DNA from: Siphonodentalium dalli
Lineage: Eukaryota; Mollusca; Scaphopoda; Gadilida; Siphonodentaliidae
Direction: 5' to 3'
DNA length: 64,000 bases
Assembly (NCBI GenBank): GCA_032622095.1
Contig: CP136061.1
Location: 20,586,991 to 20,650,990, forward strand
This document shows, in pieces, positions 13,901 to 25,199 of this stretch. The notes beneath the pieces are model-generated. The model saw nothing but the letters and a program-made list of their open reading frames with translations. It was not told the DNA's origin and made no database searches. The position numbers were made by a program, and so were the translations under genes. How positions within the stretch are numbered: the first letter of the stretch is position 1; each line of letters begins with the position of its first letter.

Positions 13901-16900
13901 GACCGGGCCGGTTTTCTAACTCATCCGAGGTATTCTTGGGAGACACCTATATATCAAAATTTCAATCAAATAGGATGATGTTTGTTAAATTATCGCGCTA
14001 ACGAGCTGAAAATTTGTGGAAAAAATGACTAATTAAGGGCCATAACTCTATCAAATTTTATCGGACCTGGCCGGTTTTCGAACTCGACCAACATATTCTT
14101 GGGAGACACCTATATACCAAATTTCAATCAAATCGGATAACGTTTGTTGAAGTTATCGTGCTAACGAGCTGAAAATTCGTGAAAAATGACTAATTAAGGG
14201 CCATAACTCTATCAAATTTTATCGGACCAGGCCGGTTTTCGAACTCGTCCGAGATATTCTTGGGAGACACCTATATACCAAATTTCAATCAAATCGGATA
14301 TCGTTTGTTGAAGTTCGCGCTAACGAGCTGAAAATTCGTGAAAAATGACTAATTAAGGGCCATAACTCTATCAAATTTTAATGGATCAGGCCGGTTTTCG
14401 AACTCGTCCGAGATATTCTTGGGAGACACCTATATCCCAAATTTCAATCGAATCAGATAACGTTTGTTGAAGTTATTGCGCTAACGAGCCTAAAATCAGT
14501 GAAAAATGGCAAAGGGCCATAACTCTGTAATAAATGTGCGGACAAACCCGATTTTTTTGTCTGCAGCTTACGTGCATGGATATGTACTCACACACCAATA
14601 AACACACCGTCAATAAACGGTTGAGTTATAAGCAAAACAGGCCACCCGCCCGCCCGCCCGTCCGCCGCCCCTCATCAAACTATAAGTCGAGTTTTGGAAA
14701 AAAACTCGACTAATAAAAAGAAATAGAGTTGATTTTATCTATTCTTTTTTTCTTCTTCATAAATCAACTAAATTTCATTATTTTATAAATTTTTTATTTT
14801 AACATTGAGCCATCTATATAATGGCGGATCAAGTTTTTCAATCAGTAAATTTATCACATATCAGCTGCATGACTGGTCTTATAATGGGGAAAATTAGAGG
14901 TAAATAAAAGTTAATATCTGTTGATGACGAACAAATTCAATAAATTCAATATGACTTGCTAATGACTTGCACATGAGATAGAATCACTGACATTATATCT
15001 ACCTCTCATTTTCTTCAAGTTTATCAATGGCTTCATTCTCCAGAATGCGCACTCTCTGTTGTGCATGATAAAGCTCCTTAGGTTTCGATGTTCCTAATGA
15101 AGACATCTGCTCCACCTGGTTCTGCAGGAGATTGTGCTGCGACTTCTGATTATCCAGCATCTTCGCAATGTGACTGTCATACTCAGTCTGAAATTTTATT
15201 ATAATATTCTGAAGAAAATAGAATGTCTTCAAATAGGTGAGCCGTTTAACATTAGTTTACATGGACTGATTCTTTTAATATTATTGATGCCCAGAGTTCG
15301 CGCTGGACCAGAAAATAGAAGGGCGAAATCTTGGGCCATTCTCAATATTTTTGGGCCTTTTGAATATTTCTATTTTTTTAAATTTATATTTCAGGAATTC
15401 AAATCTAAGTAACAATAAAAACAATTGGGTGTAATTTATTGAAATAACTTGTTATTACGCAAGATATCTATTATAATTATAATGTAAGCAGCGGTGACTC
15501 ACAACTATTTGAAACAACATGTGCTCGTATTGTTTACTGATCTGCTGTGTAATAGGATATGTAAACCATTGTCTGTAGAAGAAAAATCTGGGGCTATTTT
15601 TCAGACCATTTGTAAATTTTCAGGCAAATAACCCAAATGGCCTCCGGCAGTGTGAACACTGTTGATGCCCAAGCCAATCTGACACTACATTAGTCAAAAC
15701 CAATTGCAAGTAAATGAAAAAATACATGCAAACTACATCAATCGTAATACATATACATAAGAAATACTCCTCAAGAATTAATGTGATAAGAATAAGTATA
15801 AATGAATATAATTAATAACACCCAAAAAGTGTGTGGAGAGGTTAATCACACATAAATTGTGATGTAATGGTTCCACATCAACCCCTCATACAACTAAGAC
15901 CATCTGTGTTCATAATGCAGCCCAATGACTGTACTTTTTGGAAAAATCACTTAACCCTTTACCCAACAAAACGGCCAAAACCAGCCAAATAAAGCTTCAA
16001 CAGCCTAAAATATCTTCGGTCTGTCTCAATAGAACCATACAAATATGGATATCATTGGAACCGGCTCCTTGACCACATTATGATAGTTACAGTTATGCCC
16101 TGTGCCAATGCATTCTCTTATATATGCGAGTTGACCATAGGTCGCCTCGCATATATAAGAGAATGCATTGGCCATTTACCATTTTTTCTTACATTCTTTA
16201 ACAATTTTATAATTTTTAATGTGTTAAGCCAATGCATTCTCTTATATATGCGAGGCGACCTATGGTCGACTCGCATATATAAGAGAATGCATTGGCACAG
16301 GGCCCTTCTGTTGGGTAAAGGGTTAAATGATAACATCTAATTTGACCCTTCCATGACTGGTACTTCCATGTGCCAATGCATTCTATATATTTATTGATGT
16401 TCGCCAACGTGTGCATAGTGCACGGCCGGTAACGAGTTAACGAAGTTGTCCAGTTTGTTTTGGTCATTCAAACTGGGTCAATACTGCGCCGTCTGAACGA
16501 TGTTCAAGGCAATCATAATGATGAGCTCGTGTGAGCTAATTCACACGACTGATTTTGCATTGGTTAAACTCGCTTGACACGGTGGTCAAGCTTCACTCAA
16601 CTCTTGAAGTTTTGTGTTGTATCCCCCCCCCACCCACCCCATGATTGGGAGATGATTATAACAATTGTAACAATATAATATTCATCATTTCATGTCTTAT
16701 TGGTTATATGACTGATCATCTGTGAACGATATTTATCGCTACACTTCACGTTTGTCCATTAAAGTTTACTTTTAACATCATGCATTCGTTGTAGTTATTC
16801 CATAAATACTTTATGTTCGTTCGAGCTGCAAGCGAGTTAGAACATAACTTATATATGTGAGTCTCCATTAGCAAGCCTCGCAGGCCTAACAATATTTCCT

Positions 16901-19756
16901 TGACCCTGTACGCCAGTGCATTCTCACATATATATGCGAGGCTCCCTATAGACTTGCAAACATAAGAAAATGCACTGGCACAGGATTTTTAATGCTGCAC
17001 CAGCGCAGCTTCCATCATGAAAGGGTTAATTCAACTAGTTAGCACTTCTTACAGGGGCATCTCAGAAAAGTTAAAACCATCTTTAACTCTCTTGGTTCAT
17101 CGTCATCAAAATTATCCACGAATAGGTCTGTAATGTCCATGGACAAAACATACTAACTGAAATCCAAAGAATTGTAAACAATCTGAATGTTGAGGTTGTG
17201 TTGTTCTCACCTTGATACACTTTAGTATATACCCAAATGTAGGAGTTTCTTGTATAACATCTTCCAAACTGTTGCTGAAGATTTGAAGCTTGTGGAAGTT
17301 TGGACCCATTCCACTCAACTGAGCATGTTGCAGATCCTGAAAAATATTCTTTAAATTTCACAATTTATTTGATATGTTTTGACACACACAAAATTTGAAC
17401 GCTTGAAAAACTTGCAATTGCAATTAAGTTAATATATAAATGTACTATTTCATTTTCCTGAACATTTATATTTGGCGGATTTCCTGTCTTACAAAAGTCA
17501 GAAAGGCTATCTGTTTCACTATTTTTAGGTTACATTATTTTTGTTATTATTTATGTGACATAACCACTAACAAATAGGTGTGAATCAACTATTCATAAAG
17601 ATCGAGATTCCACTCTGAACTCCTCAATGGAGTGTTCCACATTGCTTTAACCAATTTCATGATGGGAGCTGCGCTGATGCAGCATTAAAGATCATGTGCC
17701 AGTGCATTCTCTTATATATGGGAGTCTCCCAAAGGGATCCTCACATATATAAGAGAATGCACTGGCTTACAAGGGCAAGGTAAATATTGTTAGGCAAATG
17801 CATTGGCACAGGGTTTTCACAAAATTTCAGGAAGCTCGAGTATTGGAAGGATTAAAAAAAGTGATCAAGGTATTCCAACTAACATATGGTAGTTTTGGTA
17901 CTTCGGTAAAAATATTTAAAAACTTCAAAATAAAAATAATCCCTTGATTACTGAACTTCAACATACAATATCACTTTAATTATTAGAATGAATATGTCTG
18001 AATTAACCATTTATCATCAGGCATCAACCACACACACCTATTTGAACTTCTAATATTATTTTAGCTCACCATAGTTTAACCCTTCCATGATGGGAGCTTC
18101 CTGAAATTTTGCGAAAACCCTGTGCCAATGCATTCTCTTATATATGCGAGTCTCCAATAGGGAACCTCGCATATATAAGAGAATGCATTGGCCTAACAAT
18201 ATATACCTTGACCTTGTAAGCCAGTGCATTCTCTTATATATGTGAGGCTCCCTATGAGAGACTGGCATATATAAGAGAATGCACTGGCACAGGATATTTA
18301 ATGCTACACAAGCGCAGCTCCCGTAATGAAAGGGTTAAAAAGGGATCACAGTATTCTCATTAACATAGTTTTGGTACTTTGGTAAAATATTTAAAAACAT
18401 CAGAATAAAACTAATCTCTTGAATACTGAACTACAACATACAATATCACTTTAATTTTTAGAATGAATATGTCTGAAATAACCATTTCTCATCAGGCATG
18501 ATCCACATCAACCACACACACCTGTTTGAACTTCTAATATTATTTTAGCTCACCATAGTAGGATGGTATCACCATATTCACCCTCTGGGAACCTCATTCT
18601 GCTTCTACTTATAGGCCTCAACTTCTATGGGAGACCTAGGATCAGATTGAAGTTCTCCAGTTGAAGTTTGTGATGTTCACCAGCTTCACCTATTAGAAAC
18701 CTTGATTATGCATTTTATCTTCTGCAAATTAGGGGATTTTGACACTTCTCAGAAGGGAAAAAGTAACTAAAAACAATGTTAATTTGAGACTATAGATACT
18801 TCCCAGAAGATGAGGCCTAAGCAGAATAGGGTCCCCAGGGGGTGAATTTGGTGATGCTAGCCCACTGTGTGGGATAGCATTACTAAATTCACCCTCTGGG
18901 GAACCCATTCTGCAAACTATTTGCAGGCTTGGTGTCGTATGTGTAATACACATACGACACCAAGCCTGCAAATAGTTTGCAGAATGGGTTCCCCAGATAA
19001 ATGTAGAAGCAGCTGAATTGAAAACAATTGGATATATACCTGATTGAGCCTTTCTTCAAGGTGTTTCACAGCCTTCTCCCCAGACAACACGTTTTGTTCA
19101 GAACATTCTTGTTTCCTCAACACATCATATTCAAATTCTTTCATTTTCTTGAACTGATCGGCTTTAGTGACTCCAACATCATAAGTCGGCTGGTACGAAT
19201 GCCTCAGCTTGAGCATGTGCAGATTTGAGGCAAGAGAGTTATCTAACATGTCTTCGGATTCAACATCTTTTAACACTGACCGAGACGTTGGCAGTAAAAG
19301 TTCGTTCATATTCATCTCCTCAATGAGAATATTATCCTGAACTTTACTATAGAGTGATTTGGCGGACGACGAGTAAGCTTGTCGTTCCTTTGATTGTTTC
19401 TTTTTAAATTTTGCATTACTTGATGGACTAGATCTGCTTGGTGCTTTCTTTTTTAATTTTCCATTTGGAACTGCAGCTGTGGTCCCCATACTGAACTGAA
19501 ATAATGCTTCATGCATATGTGAATCAGAACCAGATGGTAATTTTTCAGTTGATTCCATGCTCCCTTTTTGTTTCACACATTGTGTTGGTTGGAGTGATGA
19601 TTTCCATGGCTTTCTGGTGGAAGCAGAGTTTGATTGATGAATGTATGTCTCATTCAAGTGTCCCCCAGCAAAGTCATGAATATCTTTCTTATGAACATTT
19701 TCAATGTTGTCAAGAATATTGGAAAGTTGTCTTGATGATGTAAACTTATATGCCAT
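4803..19756 (-). CDS. C6orf118: C6orf118 orthologue, whole coding region (7 exons with introns)
   Basis: Seven exons joined at GT-AG boundaries give 1527 nt, exactly 509 codons including the stop, so every splice phase agrees. The 508-residue product aligns by eye along its length with human C6orf118 (469 residues): an N-terminal block (SRQLSNILDNI, then GGHLN), a MHEALFQFS block, a charged low-complexity linker, a YDVGVTKADQ block, a core like the Pfam TSNAXIP1_N domain (about residues 200-345, FHKLQIF and FGYILKCIK), then coiled coil to the C-terminus. There is no signal peptide or membrane segment. The family has no established biochemical role; expression in testis and ciliated tissue suggests an axonemal or basal-body protein (inference). 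Start chosen at 19756 because the aligned block begins there and a splice acceptor lies ten bases upstream. The introns are full of transposons, several of them close to splice sites. Confidence 0.9.
6133..6505. mobile_element. TTAA-flanked hairpin MITE, family 1
   Basis: Bounded by TTAACCCTTTACCCAACA and its complement (18-bp TIR inside TTAA). It holds two long palindromes built on CCAATGCATTCTCTTATATA; the left one has lost its centre, the right one is complete. It lies in C6orf118 intron 6. Same family: 6642-7067, 15951-16326, 39328-39717, 39978-40368, 40629-41028, 58492-58891. Confidence 0.85.
6642..7067. mobile_element. TTAA hairpin MITE, family 1, with duplicated left end
   Basis: Same ends and two palindromes as the copy at 6133-6505, in the same orientation. 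About 29 bp of the left end (TTTACCCAACAGAAGGGCCC and following) is present twice in a row. Confidence 0.8.
7172..7480 (+). mobile_element. Possible tRNA-derived SINE
   Basis: A GGGTGGTTAGTGCATCGGAC stretch resembles a pol III A box of tRNA-type SINEs, and GAGTTAGCAGCC about 40 bases later could be a decayed B box. The body contains GACCCTTGAGCAAGGTCGC, reminiscent of conserved SINE cores. No second copy was noticed in the window, so family status is unproven. Confidence 0.35.
7731..7846 (-). CDS. C6orf118: C6orf118 coding exon 6 (residues 428-466)
   Basis: 116 bp, phase 0 in, phase 2 out. It encodes IEVQKLLKQNEYFEGSIREM and ends DADTSERDS plus a split Lys codon. This is coiled coil, matching the human segment rich in LE.EN...KK. 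A TTAA hairpin element starts about 20 bases inside the following intron. Confidence 0.87.
7990..9655. mobile_element. Foldback-like region with inverted ends
   Basis: The left end (GGACATGTCGGGGGG, then AAATTACAGGATACAAGG) is mirrored at 9600-9653 (CCTTGTATCTGTAATTTTTT, CCCCCTGGACATG). An inner pair at about 8603-8641 and 9519-9555 is also inverted (CCCAGGTCTGGGACACCC against GGGTGTCCCAGACCTGGG). No transposase is visible. Confidence 0.55.
8352..8499. repeat. Long near-perfect hairpin
   Basis: Two arms of about 70 nt centred near 8425 (outer CGTGTTTTGAGTGAATACCG against CGGTATTCACTCAAAACACG; inner GTGGCCT and AGGCCAC). A few mismatches lie in the middle. It sits in C6orf118 intron 5 and inside the foldback-like region. 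Confidence 0.85.
10164..10958. mobile_element. TTAA hairpin MITE, family 2, expanded
   Basis: Bounded by TTAACCCTTTCATGA and TCATGAAAGGGTTAA. Palindromes with the CATTCTCTTATATA core lie at about 10193-10255 and 10855-10907; between them GTTAAAGAATGTAAGAAAAA is repeated several times. Its right-hand TTAA overlaps position +6 of C6orf118 intron 5. Confidence 0.8.
10964..11157 (-). CDS. C6orf118: C6orf118 coding exon 5 (residues 363-427)
   Basis: 194 bp, phase 1 in, phase 0 out. It encodes EMPHIVSTSYSNEPPVELAD followed by a coiled coil ending HLEQCIKETE. The donor is GAG then gtaagt, and the TTAA target of a hairpin transposon begins at intron base +6. Confidence 0.88.
11362..11445 (+). repeat. 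42-bp direct duplication
   Basis: CTATCATCCGGTGCATACCC and the following 22 bases occur twice in immediate succession without change. Confidence 0.9.
12224..12282 (-). CDS. C6orf118: C6orf118 coding exon 4 (residues 343-363)
   Basis: 59 bp, phase 2 in, phase 1 out: acceptor acttacag before GCTTCGG, donor ACAG then gtttgtg. It encodes LRRLVQEEKEDLTNSSDQ. Both split codons are completed by the neighbouring exons (Arg and Val). Its acceptor and first bases have been copied many times into the adjacent upstream intron (see the array at 12267-12955). Confidence 0.85.
12267..12955 (-). repeat. Minisatellite of exon 4 splice-acceptor copies
   Basis: Thirteen extra copies of the exon 4 boundary follow the true one (near 12325, 12369, 12413, 12457, 12509, 12562, 12615, 12670, 12724, 12774, 12828, 12882 and 12932). 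The first repeats have a 44-bp period and the rest about 53 bp. On the minus strand each reads like ACTTACAG then GCTTCGGAGACT. Nine of the 13 keep the AG; four have changed to AT or otherwise lost it. All lie upstream of the real exon in transcription order. Confidence 0.85.
13410..14725 (+). mobile_element. Pearl/Helitron-like element with ~161-bp tandem core
   Basis: Six and a half units of about 161 bp run from 13530 to 14530, each starting near GACTAATTAAGGGCCATAAC and containing CGCGCTAACGAGCT. The element ends in a C-rich stretch and a hairpin (GTCGAGTTTTGG, then AAAAAACTCGAC). Bivalve pearl/CvA-type elements are known to have tandem cores of this length; assignment is by resemblance. 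Confidence 0.6.
15003..15187 (-). CDS. C6orf118: C6orf118 coding exon 3 (residues 282-343)
   Basis: 185 bp, phase 0 in and phase 2 out. It starts TEYDSHIAKMLDNQKSQ, continuing the conserved core (human has DEY..Y...LL.SQ), then runs as a charged heptad-like coiled coil ending KLEENE with a split Arg codon completed by exon 4. Confidence 0.9.
15951..16326. mobile_element. TTAA hairpin MITE, family 1
   Basis: TTAACCCTTTACCCAACA to its complement, with palindromes at about 16104-16171 and 16230-16295. It is in the opposite orientation to the copies at 6.1-7.1 kb. Confidence 0.88.
16342..17029. mobile_element. Family 2 MITE, decayed and interrupted
   Basis: The left end reads TTGACCCTTCCATGA and the right end TCATGAAAGGGTTAA. 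The right palindrome (about 16915-16980) is diverged; roughly 16390-16890 is unrelated sequence that probably inserted later. Confidence 0.55.
17211..17336 (-). CDS. C6orf118: C6orf118 coding exon 2 (residues 240-281)
   Basis: 126 bp, phase 0 at both ends: acceptor ttttcag before GAT, donor AAG then gtgaga. It encodes DLQHAQLSGMGPNFHKLQIF and ends TPTFGYILKCIK, the most conserved part of the TSNAXIP1_N-type region (in human the same place reads F..L..F...FEDI followed by FG.LLK..K). Confidence 0.9.
17647..17855. mobile_element. Family 2 MITE, partly deleted
   Basis: TTAA at both ends and one complete palindrome on CAGTGCATTCTCTTATATA (17697-17766). The second palindrome is reduced to a few bases. 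Confidence 0.65.
18076..18338. mobile_element. TTAA hairpin MITE, family 2
   Basis: TTAACCCTTCCATGATGGG to AATGAAAGGGTTAA. Palindromes lie at 18122-18192 and 18222-18288. The flanks on both sides (17870-18075 and 18338-18560) resemble each other, so a ~480-bp segment here is duplicated. Confidence 0.8.
18566..18997. mobile_element. Family 4 element with terminal palindrome
   Basis: Facing GGTGAATTTGGTGATGCTA motifs plus a 90-bp palindrome at 18904-18997 (TTTGCAGGCTTGGTGTCGTA against its complement). It ends 43 bases inside C6orf118 intron 1. Confidence 0.65.
19040..19756 (-). CDS. C6orf118: C6orf118 coding exon 1 (residues 1-239)
   Basis: 717 bp, phase 0 at its 3' end (CAG, then gtatat). 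It opens with MAYKFTSSRQLSNILDNI and ends KHLEERLNQ. The middle (about residues 100-130) is rich in Lys and Ser (KLKKKAPSRSSPSS) and probably disordered; the last 60 residues match the human block before the TSNAXIP1_N-type core. The frame stays open for 40 codons into the intron, through a palindromic repeat; that extension is not coding, because the donor at 19039 joins in phase to exon 2. Confidence 0.9.
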
Positions 19757-19766
19757 TGTGTATTTC
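19757..19766 (-). other. C6orf118: End of split 5' UTR: splice acceptor just upstream of the C6orf118 start codon
   Basis: On the minus strand a pyrimidine run followed by cag lies directly before GAAATACACA and the ATG. The 5' UTR is therefore interrupted by an intron ten bases before the start codon. The upstream non-coding exon and promoter must lie at higher coordinates; I could not place them. Confidence 0.6.
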
Positions 19767-22700
19767 CTGAAAAAAGTAATTGAACAAACTGGTCAGTACA
19801 TATTACACAAGAATGCTTTTGAAGAGTAACATACCAGCATACTAATTACTATAGTATATTACAATATAGACAAGGAGTTCTGAACTGAATCTACTTCATT
19901 ATTCCATGCAGAAATTGCCTCGGGATTGGAAATGTAGCATATTACTGAGTAATGTAGGTTCCACTTCCGAGAGATCGGTCAGTGCATGAGCTGACCATAT
20001 GAGTTGAAATATGTGAATACCCAAAGATGCTTGTGCATTTGGCCATGTACAATTATTAAAGGAGTCACTTATACTGTGGAACTTGTTGAGTTCACTGTTC
20101 AGTCGCTCATCGCTTCTCACACTGAACTTCTAACCAATATGTATTGTCAGCTATTACACGTCATACATGTACAAACTAACCAGCCATCCCGGTTCTCGAT
20201 TTTCATGAAGGACACGCCGATGATTCAATATGGACACTGTGATCCCAGTGACCATGAAATTCTGAATTTATTCGGTTTATGCGATTTTCCGACTCAAAAA
20301 TCAAATCATTGTAATGTACCCATCGGACATCCATGGGTATTCCCTCAGCGGGATTGACAGCATTTTCTCTCCGGGCCTGTTTTCATTGCAAAGACAATGA
20401 TAGGCCTATACATGTATGCAATGTATCGTTCTCATCTATAGCGCATTCATCAATAGTATCGTATCTCCCAGATTGTAGGAAATACCCACAGCAGAAAAGG
20501 ATATACCGGTATGACCACTGATTAAGACCAGTCCTCAAGACCATGGCAATAAGCAATGCCATGTGGAATCTAACAGGCCACAGCTAGGCTTGTCACGATT
20601 ATTTGATTAATCGACTAACCTTCGACAGGTGTGGTAGTGGATGGTTATTTACTTTCGCCCGAAGGGGAGGGGGGGCAGATATGATTGTGTATGTAAGCAG
20701 GACTATGTACCAATGCCATGCCTGTAAGGCCATAATTAAAAAAGTATGTGTTTGTCCTCGCCCCGACCGACTCGATTTTAACGCCCGACTTGAAATTCTT
20801 TTGTTCAGATCGCAAAAAAAAATCCAAAAAAAAATCTTTTTTTTTCAGTAGTGGTATTGTCTGAGAAGCTCATTTTCGGTCAGAAACTCCAGCAACTGTG
20901 ACTGAACAGCATAATTATTTATTGTTCTTGTTGTGTTTTTCCAACTATTAGTTTTTAAATTGTTATCAAATTAATCCCTGACTATTTATTAATATTGATA
21001 TCCTCCGCCTGCACCATGGAGGGGAGGGAACCTTAGTATGCCATTCCACCTTGCAAAAAAAAAAAAAATCCCTACCTACCTTCCCACCTGAAATTTTTTG
21101 GGTAGGGGTGTGGACAAACAAACAATTTATTAATTTTGGCCTAAGTAACAGCTAGTTAACAGTGTATGTAGTGCAATTTACCAATTTACCACCCTGCATG
21201 GGGTCGATATAATTTTTTTTAATTAGGATAGCATTTTGCAGTACTGGGTAGATTATGTGTACCATTCCCTACCAATATATGTTTTTTCATTGTAAATTGG
21301 ATGCGAATCAAGTTAAATCAAGCCCTAGCTGTCACTCGACAGCCTGTTCTCTCATCAGACTCACCATTTCCGACATGGCTTCCTTTGCCTTTGATGTCAT
21401 GCCGAGATTTGCTTTACTTCATGCAATTTTGCACAGTTACTTTCATGGCATGTATGCAGTTTGCAGACACATCAGGCTCATTGGCAATTCTGGATAGTAT
21501 TTAATAGTATGTGCATGTGTAAACTACATCGGGATGAATGAGAGTGTGAGTATTCCCCTTAAAACACTGACAGTTTATAACTGTGTTCAGAGTGGATGTA
21601 AAGTAGTCATTGTAATTTTGCATTTATCACTTGTTTACCTGGATGTAATTTAGGGTGCATATATGAACGAACAAACGACTAACCATGGGACATTTTTCCT
21701 AATTTCGAGGGCTGTAAGACTGTCCGGTCTCAGTCTGAAAATATATTTGGTGACAGATTATCCCTTGAAGTTGAAGCTTTCAACTAAATTTAATTCTCTA
21801 TTATCGCAAAGATAATACACTGGCAACTTTTACACTAATTAATAACTAATTATTATGCTTCGAAGATTTGATTCGGTGTCGATATCAGCGATCAGATTCG
21901 GGATCGATACCGAATCGGTTCTCCGATTCGTATATTATCTAATCGGCCTATTCTTTCCCATTTATGGTGACAAACAACTGAATTGTTTATTTATAGAGCT
22001 CAATTGATGGAGAAATTGCCGCAATGTACCATGTTTTCACGTTTGGAGGTCTCACTGGCCCTGCATCAAGATCTGCCAGCGAACCAGTCAATATGCGTTC
22101 CACAGTGAGAAGCATAGCAAAGGGAGGCAACTGTATGCTGTAATTTAGAGTTTCATCTAGACCAATTACGCGATTACGTCCAATCGCAGTCCGTCGCCAT
22201 TTCGCAGATATCAGTAAATGTAAAACTGGTGGATTTTTGGAAAATTTTGGGGTACAGTATAGTGTATAACATATTGTGATTATAATCACTATATATACAG
22301 GTCAAAAGTCAAGACCTCAACGGTCTATATAGTATATAATTTTATATAGGTTGTGTTAACTTGCCAATTAGGTGTTTTGTTTTAACACCCCCCCCCCCCC
22401 CCACACTGTTAATATCCAACGATCCACCTATATTAACATGTTACGAGGGTCCCTAAGATCACATAAATACATGCTGACTGACAAGCAAGCCAGGTTTGAT
22501 TAAATTCAGGGATAAAACGCACATGATTATTATATAGAGTTACCTCCGTCGAACGGAATGCATTATTACAAGTAGACATCCGGGTACTGATACAGTGAGC
22601 CATGCACATTGATATGCCTGCCATTGTTTGTGATACAGCACACATCAGTCCTGAAATCCTTGAAATACAGTCATAGACAATGGCGACTATCAAATTAATA

Positions 22701-25199
22701 AACCCTATTTATATATGTTTGTAGAGTAGTCAAGTAGTGTATCTTCAGTAGTACCATTCATTTTATAGAAGGTTTCAAGGTCTGTGCTTACTGCTCAGAT
22801 GACGTACATGTCACGTGTTATACTAAGTGATATATAGTTTTGATTTTCGTTGAACATAAAGTTGAGAACGATGTCGGTCGCCAAACGTTTGACTGTGAAC
22901 TTTGTCTTGGTTCTTTGTTTCATATTCGAAAACATCTCAGCTTTTATGACAAATAAGAGAACAATAATTAGAATGATATCCGATAGTCAGCTATGATTTT
23001 TAACCGTCCAGTGCTTGTCCCGATTCTATTCCAATTTGATGTCATTGTTGACATCGGACACCCGATTCTATTCGGTTGCCGAATTTCCAATTCACAGGGC
23101 CCTACTGAGAGGCCAGTACGATACTCGATAGCCTACCTCTCGGCTACAAGTACCATGCACCTTCCTAAAAAAAATGGTTAAATGTTTTTGTAGATATTGC
23201 AGTGCAGGCGTGTACATGGGTCATCTATTAATGTCAGCACCCGATCGGACAGAGTACTGCACCCATGACAATTCTGTATCTGTATCTCAGTATCTGTAGT
23301 GCCTAGTGCCAGTAGTGAAGTAGTGCAGTAGTGGCCTAGTGGGTACAGTGCAGTAACCAATTCTGGTTTTAGGCGCACTGGGATTTGAACAACATATACA
23401 GGTCTGGACAAATGTTGTAATGCAGGTAGTTGACATTTTTGCATTCGGATGTAGCGCTTGTTCTATCCATCAAATTTTTTTTAAGGACGACCATCTTGAA
23501 TTAGGGGCGCCGCCATCTTGAATTTGAGGGGCCGCCATCTTAAAACTTCATTGCAATTAAATGAAAACTACAAAATGTTACTTTTCACATAGCTAACATA
23601 ACAGTATTCATTGTGTTAAGATATTACATGGTTTATACTTTAAACAATAATCATTTAATAGTTAAATCATAAATGTTGCCGATCTGACTCGGGTTGCTAT
23701 GCAATCGGAAAATGACGAAAATTACGTAAAGCTGCACATTTTCGTTTGCCACATCACGAAAACAACATGACTCATCTTGTAAATGTCTAAAATGTTTGTC
23801 ATATCAGTAAATAAACTTTTCTTTAGTTTATTAAATTAGTAAAAGCACGTTCACGTAAACTGTTAGTTTACGTCATATGTTGTATCCAAAGCGACGTCAT
23901 ATTGGCACGTGCATTTCCCTGCGAAAGTTATTGACACTTTGACAGCGACATAGCACACAAAGCAGGCATAATGTTGGCACGGTTGGCATTTGGTTTGGTT
24001 GTGTTGACGTTGTTTCATAATGCATGTCTCCGAGTAATCAAACTGATCAAATCCCAACCTATAAAATCACTATAGGATTTGTAGTAAATTGTACAGGTAC
24101 AAATAAAAACATGTTCTTGGAAATTGAATGTTCTTCCTTACTTATATTCTAATGATTTGGGTTGTGATTTGAAACAAACAAACAACCCAAATTATGAGGG
24201 GGGGGGAGGGGGCAAACCCAAGTTCTCACTCATGACATAAGAACTAATATTTCATCCAAATTGAGAATGGGCATATGGGCCAGTCGAAAAGATGGCCCCG
24301 GGAAGCCACGAATATGGGAGGCCAAATTCACTTTTATTAATAATTGAGCTGAAGCGCAATTCAATTGCGCTGAAGCGCAATTCATAATTAATTGCGCTGA
24401 AGCGCAATTGAATTGCGCTGAAGCGCAATTAATTTTTCATATATGGCTAAACCCCCCAGTTAATTAATGAATAAATCCAATAGAAAAATAATTGCGCTTC
24501 AGCGCAATTATTTTCCCAAATAAAACAGAAGGTATCGGTATGAATAAATCCAATAGAAAAATAATAGCGCTTCAGCGCAATTATTTTCCCAACTAAAACA
24601 GAAGGTACTGGTATTGCGAGTCACCCTGAAGTATACAGAATATAATGCTATCGCATGTATAATTTTTATTTGAGTGCAGGACAAAATGTCAGGTACCAGA
24701 TGAGTGGTGCCTGACATTTGAAAATGGCACCTGACATATTATTTCTCTGTATGCTATTGCCCAAACTTACTAGTAATAGTCTATCATCCGATTTACATGG
24801 AAAAAATCTTGTTTGCTGGTACTTCTGTATTATCAGTGCTATCTTCTGTAATTTTTGTGTGAACAGAACTGAAGAAATCTGTCAATTATTTTGACATGAC
24901 AACAATACCGGAATTTCAAAAACCTACATCGTACAACAGAAACCGAAACGAAATGCAGAAGTATGACACTGCCTGTTATTAGTCTCACGATCCACTGTGA
25001 AGAATGGAGAAAAATACTACACCTATGGCTGATAAACACAAGTTTTACGCAACAAAATTCATTTGATAAGATTTTCAGACAATGCCACGACATTAACCCC
25101 GATCGAAAAAATCTAATACCTTCCGCCATATTCCGGTGCTAGTTTTTAGAACAACTGTTTTTCCAGATATTATTTTTAACGCCGGGGAAACCCAGCACC
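19767..25199. other. Upstream region of C6orf118; no coding exon recognised
   Basis: Short open frames here are not protein-like. Seen: two copies of a short dispersed sequence ending TTTTTTCATTGTAAATTG (21,240-21,300, also 7,090-7,155), a C-run at about 22,386, a short stretch with three copies of CCGCCATCTT-like sequence (23,480-23,540), and palindromes at 24.3-24.6 kb. The promoter and non-coding first exon of C6orf118 are probably here but could not be fixed. Confidence 0.5.
24343..24600. repeat. Cluster of small palindromes AATTGCGCTTCAGCGCAATT
   Basis: The imperfect palindrome AATTGCGCTGAAGCGCAATT, in either orientation, occurs about six times. Four copies lie nearly back to back at 24343-24432, and two more sit in a 65-bp direct repeat (AATAAATCCAATAGAAAAAT at 24471 and 24541). 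Confidence 0.85.

Noticed and set aside
16080..16340. Frames with ANAFSYICE/ RIYKRMHWHRA peptides (also at 18.1, 39.5 and 40.1 kb)
   Set aside because: Translations of the hairpin transposon palindrome, found wherever a copy lies.
18917..19039. 40-residue extension of C6orf118 exon 1
   Set aside because: The open frame crosses the donor into a palindromic repeat; splicing at 19,039 joins in phase to a conserved exon.
20004..20357. 117-codon plus-strand frame upstream of C6orf118
   Set aside because: No recognisable motif and antisense to the probable 5' UTR/promoter; a chance frame.
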